From Gnetum montanum (taxonomy: Eukaryota; Streptophyta; Gnetopsida; Gnetales; Gnetaceae), in NCBI GenBank assembly GCA_015680685.1, contig MNCI01013774.1, positions 102,017 to 166,016 of the forward strand: a stretch of 64,000 bases of DNA, given 5' to 3'. The notes beneath the pieces were generated by a model. The model was given only the letters and a program-made list of their open reading frames with translations, was not told where the DNA came from and did no database searches. The translations under genes and the position numbers were made by a program. Below, in pieces: positions 1-9,541 of the stretch (its first letter is position 1; every line of letters starts with the position of its first letter).

Positions 1-138
1 AGATGGGAAGACAGTGAATTGCGACCTAAGGATAACTGTCTAGATACTACAACTACTCTGTCTGCGGAGTTCGACTGGATTGTGCGTGAAACACTCGTAT
101 TCGTATGGTTGGGTGTAGTGGTACCTCACCACTCATCA
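1..138 (+). repeat. 3' end of a 5' LTR, composite G (cut by window edge)
   Basis: The sequence matches 5552-5689, the end of the complete LTR at 4894-5689, with scattered substitutions. It ends in CTCATCA directly before a primer-binding site, so this is the R/U5 end of a 5' LTR whose start lies outside the window. Confidence 0.9.
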
Positions 139-139
139 T

Positions 140-155
140 TGGCGCCGTTGCCGGG
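140..155 (+). other. Primer-binding site, tRNA-Asp type
   Basis: TGGCGCCGTTGCCGGG follows the LTR end after one spacer base. This word is the usual primer-binding site of plant Athila-type Ty3/gypsy elements and is complementary to the 3' end of tRNA-Asp. It fixes the plus-strand direction of this copy. Confidence 0.9.
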
Positions 156-229
156 TATGGTGCTAGTTATCTAGATTAGTTATATCATACAAGGTTGCTG
201 TATAGGAATTCACGATATATCTTTTAGCA

Positions 230-290
230 AGAAATAATTATACTGTCTAGAAATAATTATATCATACAAGGTTGCTATCTAGATATATCC
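230..290 (+). other. Deletion junction with templated filler in the leader of G
   Basis: The leader runs normally to about 241 and should continue into gag, as it does after 5690. Instead about 50 bp follows that is stitched from nearby leader words: a 12-bp word at 230-241 recurs at 249-260, and a 19-bp word at 181-199 recurs at 258-276. The sequence then enters the post-integrase spacer. Gag, protease and all of pol are missing from this copy. Confidence 0.75.
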
Positions 291-299
291 TTGAAACTT

Positions 300-1380
300 A
301 AAATTAATTTTGTGTTCATTGTACCCAGAATGAAGAAGGATGGACCAAGAGGGAATGATTAGGGTGTGACATCAAGGGGACTTGCAGATTCTCTTTGGTG
401 ACGTCTATGAGAGTTATCATGCAATGTGGTTGTACTAAGATCCTTGTAGATCTAATGAAAAATGGGAGTAAGAGTAATCAAAAGGCACTCAAAAATCCAA
501 TGCTATTCTAGGGGGTCCCACTAGAAAGACATGCATCCATGCTTGAACGTTGGCAGCTTCTCTGGATTCAGCAATCGAAAAAAAAGAAGGAAAAAAATGA
601 AAAGAAAAGTGCCACAAAACAAAAATCACTCCTCCCTTGAATAAAATGCCAAGTGATTGTACACCTTGTTGTTATGGTACTCTCATAGTTGCTCATCATG
701 GGATGAAACAATGCGATGTCACTGATTAGAGGAATGGACTTGGTCCTAATCTTGGAACAACAGGTTAATGACACATTAATCATGCTTAACACACCAGATT
801 TACTGTGCCCTAGGTCAGTTACCTAATGTCCTAATCTCTACAATCCCTCCTATAGTTCATCTCATCTCATTGTTCGTGTAATTGTGGCTCATGTCATGTG
901 TAACGTAGAATTCTTACCTCATTCCAGTGATATTTACATGTGTGTGTTTTGTGGAACTAGTGTGGATTACATTTAACCCTTCGAGTGCCCACGAACACTT
1001 TTAAGTGTGGTTACACAAGGGCATTATAGGTTGGAACCTGCTTTGGGTTGGACCCACTTGTGTAATCTTTTGTAATTTTCACTTATGACATAGCTCACAC
1101 ACACCATTTCTTACCATCAACCTATTTTTCATAACATTCTTTCCCTTATTACTATCCCTCCGAATCCCAATGTTCCTATGTAACCATTACATGGCCTTTT
1201 TCTCTCACTTACCACCCGAGGCCTTATTGCTCAAGTCCACCCACATATCATTATTCGTGCCTTCAAAATGAGTTAAATTACCCTAGAATCCTTAAACACC
1301 TGCCACATGTCCTTGATTTCCATTTTTTCTTCCAGAAAAACCCTAAAAATTTGGTATTTTCCCTCGGGCCTAAACATCGT
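300..1380 (+). other. Post-pol spacer of G, non-coding
   Basis: No supportable ORF. Short blocks (around 335-390 and 970-1060) recur in the same order at 40375-40440 and 41215-41310 (element F), 51300-51370 and 51950-52040 (element E), and reversed at about 28840-29600 (element C). This is therefore the conserved long spacer between integrase and ORF3. The apparent ORF at 568-792 on the minus strand is low-complexity and not shared. Confidence 0.7.
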
Positions 1381-1383
1381 TAG

Positions 1384-1445
1384 GCCATGATATCGTGTAC
1401 GCGATGTATCGTACACGATAGGCATCCCTATAATCTATAAAAAGG
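1384..1445 (+). promoter_or_regulatory. Internal promoter-like block upstream of ORF3
   Basis: TATCGTGTAC (1391-1400) and its exact reverse complement GTACACGATA (1411-1420) form a 10-bp inverted repeat around a 10-base loop. A TATA box, TATAAAAAG, follows at 1436-1444. The LTR U3 at 4918-4966 has the same order of parts: GATATC-type palindrome, about 18 bases, TATA box. This suggests a second start of transcription serving ORF3 (inference). Confidence 0.55.
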
Positions 1446-1922
1446 CGACCCCTTGCAACACTTAGCATCATTTTTCACAAATCATGTGGTGGAGTTTTTC
1501 GAATTTTTCTCTATGACTTGTGAGTGTGACACCCTTACTTTTCTACCTATATCTCACTCGTTGGTACTCCGATTTTAATTCTGTCGAAACTTGCTTGAAC
1601 TCGGAGTGTTTAGCTTAGTCGTGGGGGAGGAACATATGCTGAATAACACATAACGTTTTTGGAATTTTTCATCACCCAAAGGACATTATCAAGGGTAATT
1701 AGTTGTAAAAATTAAGAATAAAATGTGTCAAAAATAATTGAATCCCCTTAAGTACATCGGGAAACTAAAATTGGAAACCACCTAAGTGAAAAGGACCCAC
1801 TATTATAATCTTTTGGGAAACATGACACAGAGATAAAATAAGTTAATTAATTAAGGCAAGCAGTAAGGTATAACTTAACTTTAGAAGCAACCATACTAAC
1901 GCTTGACCCCGTGTGATTGCAG

Positions 1923-4712
1923 ATGGCCTCGAAACATGGACAACGGGAAGCTCCTGCTCAAGGTGGAAGTAAACGACCTAGGAGAGGCGAGGAACAAGTC
2001 CCTGTCGGACAACATGCAGAACAGGAAGAACAATCATTTAGCGTTCATCAAGAGGACCCTCCTATTGTATAGTTTGGGTAGGCAGAAGGAGGAGCTGCTG
2101 CAATGCCTGAATAGGGACAACATCTCATGTTGCCCCAGGATTGTGTTCAGGCTATCCATGAAAGGTCCACATTCACTATAATGATTGTGGAATTAAATTT
2201 TGAATCTTTTGTAGAGTTCAATCCCAAGGCTATTAGGGATCACCTAAAAGGATCTCCCTTATGGCCTACCCTCTCTAAAAGTAGTGCCTAGTACCTAGGG
2301 GAGACGTACCAATTCTGGCACAACAGAGAACAAGGCACCACTGTTAATATTTGTGGTGTGACAGTCGATTTCTCCACGTAGGCCATTTTGGAAGTATTAA
2401 ACCTTCCGAATACAAGTCCCCAGGGTGCTCAGTTGTCTACCCATTTAGACCTTGATGTGCGACGAGTTTGGTTAGAAAGGACATATGGTAGAGATAAGAA
2501 ATTTGGAGAGCTGATGACGGAAGAAAGGATCTACTTCAAAATAGGAACATATCACCTCTTCCCCATGAAGGGCCTGAAAAGGATTTCAACATATGCGGCA
2601 AGAGGTTGTGCAGTGCTGATGGGAAAGGTTAATGCTAACCTACCTCATCTATACCTTACAGAGATCCTGAGGTGGTTCGAGGAAAGGAAGACAGGGAAGA
2701 TGGCCTTACCCTTCCCTTATCTTATCAGGAAGTTATGCCAATGTGCTGGTATCAGAGGATACACTAATGATGTCCTTCAAAAAGCCCAAAATGCTTCCTA
2801 TGTTGAATTGTTAAAGCCACCAGCCATAAGGAAAATCACTGGTGAGATGCTAGGGCCAAAACAAGAATAAGAACAGAGGGCAGGGCCAACTGCAACCCAA
2901 CTTGCAAGACCCAGCCAACCTCCAAGTACGGGACCCAGCCAACAACAGGAAGCAAGGCCTAGCATGGGCCATGATCAACCACCACCATCACAAGATTACA
3001 GACCATCGATGAGCCATCTCAGGGCCATCGCTGAGACAGTCAGTTGGGGAAGTCATGATGATGCAAATCTCTTCTACGTCATTGATGATGTCATACAGCC
3101 CATAATTTCTTTAGATCGTGCAAGAGGCGAAGTGTCTATTTATACAGGAGGAGAGGAAAGTACTTGGTCACAACAGATCTCAGGAAATGCGACATCTTTA
3201 CAAGTGCAATTAGAAACTGGTGAAGGGGCCACTGTGGTGGTTATGCAACACCAGGATGCCGCGGGAGTTGCAGAAGTGGTCGCAGAAATCATTAAAGAAT
3301 CATTCAATGTACTTATTGTGCCATCGATAGATCTCACGGGAGCATGGGATGTTCAAACTTTGGACAGAACCTCAATGAGTCCTGCAGAACATGAGGATGG
3401 GCTTGATCGATTGCTACAAATAGGACAAATAATGATGTCTCTATTTGACATCCCTCAAGATGTTATAGCAATTCAATCAGACCTCATTTCCACTAAGGGA
3501 AAGCTAGTCTTAATAGAAGTGAAGGCTGAGCATGTTGAAGCAGAGGTGCAGAAATTGTAAGAGCAGCTCATGGCCCTACAAGCAGCATAGCGGGACCCTT
3601 TGCAATTTTTTCCCACAGACCAGCTAGACAATTTCAAAACTAAGCAACTAACCAAACTACTAATGGAGAATAAGAAGGTGGCTAAGGAAAAAGATAAGGC
3701 TGTTTGGGATACCTCTGTAGCACAGGCGCAAACTCATGCACATATCAAGGCACTTAAGGCCTTACAAGAGAAAAAAAAGCAGCTTGTTGCTGACAATCTT
3801 TAGTTGACTATGATGGAGAAGCAAAAGAATGTTCTTGAAGAACATTTTCATCAGTTACGAGAACAATTTATCCGGGTGAACCAAGACATGAGTCGTTTAG
3901 CCAGGGAGAACCGAACCCTCTCAATGGAGGAGGTATGCGCAATCTGTCAAAAGATAGCTATCGAAATAAGCATGTGGCAAAATGAGGCTAAACAACATGA
4001 AAAGCTAAAGGAGCACTTCCGAGACCAGGTGGGGATGTACAAAAAAATCCTTGAGAAGGAGATCCATATGGCCAAGGCCCACATCAACGCTATTAGTGCT
4101 TAGCACACTGACTAGCCGGCTATATTGGACACATATGCATTTGCCCACCAGGTGGAAGTTAAGAACTGGGAATTGCAGATCCAAGATCTTACAGAATACA
4201 TGGAGTTGGAAAACTTGCGGTATGCCAACCTTGCCATGTTAACAGCAGGGTGCCCGAGGACAGAGCTCAAGCAACAGGTAGCTACCACTTATATCAAATA
4301 TGAAACGGAATTTGCAGAACGTAAGAAGATGTTGCAAAAACTGGAGATTGCAAATTCTAAGCTTGAGGTGGTAAAGGCAAGCTACCAAGGCCAAAAATGT
4401 GTCGCAATAGATTTGGCTCGATGGCTTGCGGATTTTCAAGAGTACAGAGACAAATCCAAAGCCTCTAAGGCAGAATGACGGGTATTTGCGGCCTGGTATG
4501 TCAAGGAAAATCAAATGTTTCTGCAACTACCCTGTCCATGGGAGGTGCCGACTCCATCAAACATCAAAACATTAGCATGGATGGCACAAGATCCTTAGAC
4601 CGAAGAGGAGAAACTCTAGGCCATACTTTGATGCCATCAAGCCCCAAGACTTGGAGCACAAGATAAGGGGAAAGCACCTATGGAGGAGCCACTGCCACCA
4701 AGAACTACATGA
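1923..4712 (+). pseudogene. ORF3 of the Athila-like family: transposon-protein-like domain plus coiled coil
   Basis: One frame of 929 codons runs from ATG 1923 to TGA 4710-4712 with about 15 internal stops and no frameshift. The ATG follows GATTGCAG directly, so it could be a 3' splice acceptor. Codons ~90-316 resemble the plant 'putative transposon protein' domain (GVTVDFS, LNLPN, a KIGTYHLFP stretch). Codons ~316-350 are Pro/Gln/Ser-rich, and ~560-860 are Lys/Glu/Gln-rich and coiled-coil-like. It ends in a MEEP-containing tail shared with E. Position after pol is where Athila elements carry an env-like ORF, but I see no signal peptide or membrane segment. The role is unknown. The stops are TAG, TAA or TGA of the kind made from CAG, CAA, TGG or CGA by one transition. 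Confidence 0.75.
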
Positions 4713-4880
4713 GTTCCACCAATTTTGTAGCTATAGCACATTCTTTGTGTTGTGTCTCTATTTTGGTGTGATTCCACACTATGGCATAAATCCGTTTTCA
4801 CCATCCAATAATCCCATACCTATCCACTGTGTAATCAATGGAGCTTGTTCTCACTATAACTTGAGTACGAGTTTTCACTT

Positions 4881-4893
4881 AGTCGTGGGGGTA
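4881..4893 (+). other. Polypurine tract of G
   Basis: AGTCGTGGGGGTA lies directly before the LTR start TGATGAG. The same tract in reverse (TACCCCCATGACTA) borders the 3' LTRs of C (28093-28106) and D (53294-53307), which supports it as the plus-strand primer of this family. Confidence 0.75.
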
Positions 4894-5689
4894 TGATGAG
4901 TCACAATGTTGTTCACCGCGATATCGTGTATGCGATATCATAGCCTGTCTCCTCAGCTATAAATAAGAGGTAGATAGTTCTGATAGGCATTAGTCATTCA
5001 GTTTTAGAGTTAGTTTTGATTTTAGTTTTCATTTTTCCTCTCAACCCTTTCCTCCCAGTGTATGCCCACATTGTGGTGATTGTAATTGTATGGCATCCTT
5101 TATTTGAGTGTGACGTACTTGGACACGCATATGATCGAAAATAAAGATCGAGATTACTTCATCATTGCAGCATTCACTTAGTTTAATTATTTATTTAATT
5201 TTTATTTACTTCTTTCTTAGTTAATCTCTTCTCACCCTAAACTCCTGTTAAACGCGGAATAAGTATGAATTGATTACAAGCATTTAAGTGTGACTACTTG
5301 GTAACCTAGTAGCGTACCTAGGATCTGTGCTTGGTAATCCCAGTAGCAGTCGTGCACGAAGTCCAAGATGTGTATGGATGATCGAGTTACGAATGCTCAT
5401 CGCACTTAGGCTAGTTTAGATTCTCTCTTACCCTTCTCTCTTAGCTTAGTTAATATTATCTTCCATTGCCTTCAGGGGTAGCATTAGTATAGAAACATAT
5501 CATACACCTCATTTTGGACTAAACCATACATGACAAAGTTAACACTAGTCTAGATGGGAAGAAAACGAACTACGACCTAAGGATAACTGTCTAGATACCA
5601 CAACTAGTCAGTTTGCGGAGTTTGACCGGATCGTGCGTGAAACACTCGTATTCGTATGGTTGAGTGTAGGGGTACCTCACCACTCATCA
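4894..5689 (+). repeat. Complete LTR (796 bp) of composite G
   Basis: Starts TGATGAG after the purine tract and ends CTCATCA one base before a primer-binding site. It therefore serves both as 3' LTR of the ORF3 unit on its left and as 5' LTR of the gag unit on its right. It contains the U3 palindrome (4918-4939) and a TATA box. Unequal recombination between related elements could give this LTR-internal-LTR-internal order. Confidence 0.9.
4918..4966 (+). promoter_or_regulatory. LTR U3 palindrome and TATA box
   Basis: Two GCGATATC words (4918-4925 and 4932-4939) flank GTGTAT, giving a near-palindrome. TATAAATAA follows at 4958-4966. Copies of the palindrome vary in number among the LTRs of C and D. 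The TATA box marks the likely pol II start about 30 bases downstream. Confidence 0.7.
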
Positions 5690-5690
5690 T

Positions 5691-5708
5691 TGGCGCCATT
5701 GCTGGGGA
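5691..5708 (+). other. Primer-binding site (second, slightly diverged)
   Basis: TGGCGCCATTGCTGGGGA lies two bases after the LTR end. It differs from the site at 140-155 at two positions, both of the C/T or G/A kind, and keeps the TGGCGCC core. Confidence 0.85.
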
Positions 5709-5830
5709 TGGTGCTAGTTATCTAGATTAGTTATATCATACAAGGTTGCTGTATAGGAGTTCACAATATATCTTTTAGCAAGAAATAATTATAAAAAGTC
5801 ACATATAAATTCCCACACAATTTCACAACC

Positions 5831-6502
5831 ATGTCTCTCCTACAAGATTACGATAATGCCACACCTAGTGAGGAAGTTCATTGGGGAACCAACGAACTAT
5901 ATGACAATGAAGATTGGAGTACGCAACCCGAGGTGGGGGTTTCTTATAAACATAAACGAAAGCAACGTCATCCCAATGCACGAAAGCATAACTTACCTGA
6001 TGACAATGAACCCCTACTGGCCACTACAAGCTTAACTCAAATACAAGAGTTTGTTCGAATCTCTTGTAGGCATCGTAAAGAGAGTTGCCTACCCAGGCTC
6101 GATTTAAACAACTTTCCTAATTTTTCCGGAGGCTATGAATTAGATCTACAACAATATTTACAAGCCTTCTACGATGCCTACGCATGGAACAACATTGATA
6201 ACGGTTGGAAAAAACTCAAGCTCTTCCTTATGACACTTGTTGGTCAAGCAAAAGTATGGTATAGATCGTTAAAACCAAATTCAATACGACGTTGGCCAAC
6301 AATGGTAGAACTGTTTAACAAAAGATATCAAACCTACGCAAGAGTGTCAACCTTGAGGAAACTAATCCAAGAGTGGAAACAAGCGCAACATGAACCCTTG
6401 GACATGGCGTTAGAAAGATATTACGCACTGTTAAACAACTGTCTAGGCCATAAGTTCTCCGAGGAAAGGCTAATGTACCATATCATTGATACGCCTTCAT
6501 GA
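5831..6502 (+). CDS. gag, N-terminal part, truncated
   Basis: An uninterrupted 223-codon frame starts at ATG about 140 bases after the primer site. It carries the retrotransposon gag pattern shared with C, D, E and F: a LDLNNFPNF-like stretch, a YLQAFYDAY segment, then WYRSLKP, RRWPTM and F-RYQTY around residues 95-165. It ends abruptly at HIIDTPS, where the sequence jumps into an LTR tail, so the rest of gag and all of pol are deleted. It lacks internal stops and so appears younger than ORF3 beside it. Confidence 0.8.
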   Translation: MSLLQDYDNATPSEEVHWGTNELYDNEDWSTQPEVGVSYKHKRKQRHPNARKHNLPDDNEPLLATTSLTQIQEFVRISCRHRKESCLPRLDLNNFPNFSGGYELDLQQYLQAFYDAYAWNNIDNGWKKLKLFLMTLVGQAKVWYRSLKPNSIRRWPTMVELFNKRYQTYARVSTLRKLIQEWKQAQHEPLDMALERYYALLNNCLGHKFSEERLMYHIIDTPS

Positions 6503-6507
6503 TATGA

Positions 6508-6559
6508 TGAAACGATCGTATTCGTATGGTTGGGTGTAGGGGTACCTCACCACTCATCA
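6508..6559 (+). repeat. Last ~50 bp of an LTR (right end of composite G)
   Basis: From about 6508 the sequence matches the last 50 bases of the LTR at 4894-5689, ending CTCATCA at 6559. It directly follows truncated gag, so one deletion removed gag C-terminus, pol and most of the 3' LTR. The 88 bases from 6560 to 6647 show nothing recognisable before element B begins. Confidence 0.8.
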
Positions 6560-6647
6560 CATAGGGTATTAAAAAGCTAGCATTTAACAAAGCTATAGAT
6601 TCAGTGGTTTATATGAAAAATAATTAAAGTGGATAAGACTTGTTATT

Positions 6648-8101
6648 TGTAACGACGGAAAACGTCAGCAGCTGGAAAATACTGACTAAATTCCGTGTAC
6701 ACAGTTTTAACCACGGATCCGCACGAGGGCCATGCTGGAAAAACGAATCCGCAGTGCCCTGAACGGTCTTGTCGATCAGACAGGGACTTACTAAGCAGTA
6801 AACCGATGAATATCTCGTGAAACGATTTGATTCGAGGGATCGCAAAAACGAGGGGAAAACGATGTAGACGAATTGCAACGATGATAATGCTAAACACGAT
6901 AAGAGGAGGCTGACATAAGAGAACCAAGTAGCTTGAAGATCTATGCTTTGACTTGGAAAATGTATGTTTTTTATATCTCGTTACACTGGGGAGACCCCGA
7001 TTACTGGATATAAAGCAAGCACAAAACAACAAGAAAACTGTCCAGACAGAAGTCTGATCTACCTCGAGGGGTAAAGCCGGTATGCAAGGAAGGTCAAGCT
7101 CTGACGCCTATCGATCAACTGTTTCTGACCAATAGAGTCTTCCCAGCAGAATGATTACTCCTGTCGCCGGTTCTTCAAGCGAACTGTGCTCTGTTTCGGT
7201 TGTAAGGTGATGCTGTCAACAATTGCCAAAGCGCTGCTCTCTGTATCTCGGCTCAAAGGTGATAAGTGCTCCAGTGCTCAGAAAAATGCCTTTTCTTCTC
7301 TGATTTGCCAACCCCTGTATCTTTGTCAACTGGTGTATTTATAGGCTGCGACGCTCTATGGAAAAGGTGCAACCCTGATGACGTGTGTCCCGAGTGTTTC
7401 GGGCACTGTTGGTTTGACCATTTTTGCGTTAAACTTCATGACTACGCACAATACGCTCGTTCGCGTATTGTGCATGTGAAGAAGAGGTGCACGTTGGGCA
7501 TGTCTCAACTGTCTTTGGGTTATATTACGCTCATTTACGCTGTGTTGCGTGTATGAGCGTAACGTAACATGGAAACAATGGATTCAAGCTGTTTTATGCT
7601 TGGTTACGCAGCCGCGCGTGATGAAGCGTAAACACTGTTTAGCTTGGTGATGCAATACGCTGTGATACGCTACATTGCGTGATGAGCGTATGATGAGCAA
7701 TCGCACTTTCTTAGACTTTTCCTTTGATCGTTCTGGAGCTTATTACGCTGCCGTGCGTAACAGAGCGTAAACCTGTCCTTGAACAAAAGACTTAGCAAAA
7801 TACACAAGAAGTCGCATATCATGCTGCTTAAGCTTCTCCTTATGCCGAAGCAACTATCCTTCTGATGCCGGACTGTGTCTAAGAAAAATCACGCTAAGCA
7901 CCATTACGCTTTGTTGCGTGATATAGTGTAAACAGAAAAAGCATAGAAAGATTAGGAATCTGCACAAGAAGTCGAGGACTCGATGCTATGCGCCCCTTGA
8001 TGCTGCTCTGTCTTATTCTCCCTTCTGAATTCTGACATGTGCCCTTGCTTGAATTGCGAATCTTTGCCTGAGGCCGACTCGCAATTTTTTACGGTGTTTC
8101 A
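6648..8101 (-). repeat. 3' LTR of element B (1,454 bp)
   Basis: On the minus strand it begins TGAAACACC at 8101, after a purine tract, and ends CGTTACA at 6648. A TATA box (minus-strand CCTATAAATACACC, 7334-7347) splits it into a ~750 bp U3 and a ~690 bp R/U5. U3 carries a dense set of GCGTAA/TTACGC words. The ORFs at 6624-7032 and 7266-7556 lie across LTR sequence and recur in the other LTR, so I do not treat them as genes. Confidence 0.85.
7526..7915 (-). promoter_or_regulatory. Cluster of GCGTAA/TTACGC words in the U3 of B
   Basis: Nine exact copies lie within about 390 bp, in both orientations and often as facing pairs (TTACGC ... GCGTAA), with further one-base variants such as ATACGC and TTGCGT. 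They sit upstream of the TATA box of the LTR promoter. The same block is identical in the right LTR up to the gap. The arrangement suggests a protein-binding array (inference). Confidence 0.55.
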
Positions 8102-8114
8102 ATGGCCCCTCTTT
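8102..8114 (-). other. Polypurine tract of element B
   Basis: The minus strand reads AAAGAGGGGCCAT immediately before the LTR start TGAAAC. This defines the outer end of the 3' LTR. From here to about 9040 the 3' untranslated region shows no supportable ORF. It includes two single Ns at 8262 and 8310. Confidence 0.65.
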
Positions 8115-8262
8115 GTTGACGGTTGGAGGGCTTACCCGAAAGACGTCGACAAAGAATACGAAACACCGGGTTGGAAGAAGCAAGAACAGCGTTCATCCAT
8201 GGCTGCTCAAGGATCGCCTTGTCAACATGGAAGAGTAAAGCTGGAGGGAATGGGAGATAGAN

Positions 8263-8309
8263 CCAAGCATAAAACAGCTTGAATCCATTGTTTCCATGTT
8301 ACGTTACGC
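8263..8309. other. 47-bp inverted copy of LTR sequence between two Ns (assembly artefact)
   Basis: The piece is the exact reverse complement of 7557-7603 in the adjacent LTR and is bounded by single Ns at 8262 and 8310. It also adds one false TTACGC word. This is best read as a misplaced contig fragment. Confidence 0.8.
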
Positions 8310-9044
8310 NGAGTGCGGAAAATGGATACTTGCATATGTAGCTTTTGCGTATGGGAAGCGGGTGGTGGGGATGGAGGAGATAAGAGCTAAGGGTAGGATT
8401 GCGAGAGGTATAGGCATGTAGATCTAAGTGGTCGGGCAAACCTGAGCAGCCATTTCAACACGCTCTTGCACTTCACCGCTCAGATGGACGCACCTTTGAA
8501 CGACATCCTCCGACGTAAGTAACCTGCAACCACAGAAGAAAACAGAGGACACGATTGCTCAGGCGGACAAGAGGCGAGGTTTTTGAAACGAGCGCCGTTT
8601 GATGCGAGATAGAGTGATTGGGCCACGAAGAAGGAGCTGGAGCATGCGGGCGGAGCTGCCAATCCTGACGATTGGCCCAGCATATCTTCGCCAAAAGGCA
8701 TCAGACACAGTGCAGCTAACTAGTTGTACAAGGAACCAGCCAGATGAATTTGCGAAGCCGGTGTCCGATGGCGATGATTGGCGGAGGTCGCCGAGGTCGT
8801 TGTCGATGAGGATTTCGTCGGGGCTCCGGCTGGCGAGACTAAACTCTCAGAGTTACCACCACTGCAGTGGGCGTAGTGACGGAATCTCCGAGGGATCAGT
8901 AAGATGCGTCTCAGCTTATCCAAGGAATCAGTAGAATGCCAGTGGGGTGGCGACGTTGGGACTGTCCTAGTATCCCACCCCGTTGGTTGTGCAGCTGTAC
9001 AGAGATGGTCACGCTCGCTTGATTTACATGGCAGCAGTCTGTAA

Positions 9045-9541
9045 GTCCCAGTTTTAAGTCCTGGTAGACTGCCGTTATTGGTTTTAAGTCTCAGCAGACC
9101 ATGGTCCCAGTTTAAAGTCCGGGCAGACCGAGAAATGCTAGTTTTACGTCGTAGCAGACGATGGCGTGTCTGATTTATGGTCTCAGCAGACCATGCTGTG
9201 GATGTTAGTTTCATGTCATGACCCAGGGACAGATCTATGCTAGTTTTACGTCTCAGCAGACGGCTACTTACCTGCGCCAGTTTAGCGTCGTGGCGGACTC
9301 GTGCAAAAGATGCCTTTTTTTCGTCTTGGCGGACCTGTACAACATTGTCAGTTTTACGTCGCACCGGACGGTTACAACTTGCCAGTTTATCGTCATAGCG
9401 GACGAATATTGCCAGTTTAGCGTCGTGGCAGACGCGTGCAAGGCATGCCAGTTTAACGTCGTAGCGGACGTTCGGTGCCAGTTTTACGTCGTGGCGGACG
9501 AGCAATGCTAGTTTAGTGTCGTAGCGGACGAATATTGCCAT
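9045..9541 (-). repeat. Diverged tandem repeats, core CAGTTTTACGTCGTAGCGGAC
   Basis: About 15 copies of a 21-base core recur at spacings of roughly 27-48 bases; the unit is a regular 30 bases near 9480. Read on the minus strand the 30-base units encode a ten-residue repeat (VRHDVKLA plus two variable residues), forming most of an open frame at 8720-9541. The array overlaps the 3' end of integrase and lies before the purine tract. Tandem repeats in this 3' position are known in Tat/Ogre elements. I would not call the peptide repeat a protein without expression data. Confidence 0.8.

Noticed and set aside
4651-4896. 81-codon frame before the LTR as an env transmembrane gene
   Set aside because: It overlaps the end of ORF3 in another frame and is not kept in E or F.
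6643-7556. Possible small genes in 6643-7032 and 7266-7556
   Set aside because: They lie in the LTR of B and recur in the other LTR; they match no protein family and overlap the promoter.
9218-9511. 97-codon plus-strand frame rich in Cys and Val
   Set aside because: It is the opposite-strand reading of the tandem repeat array at the end of integrase.
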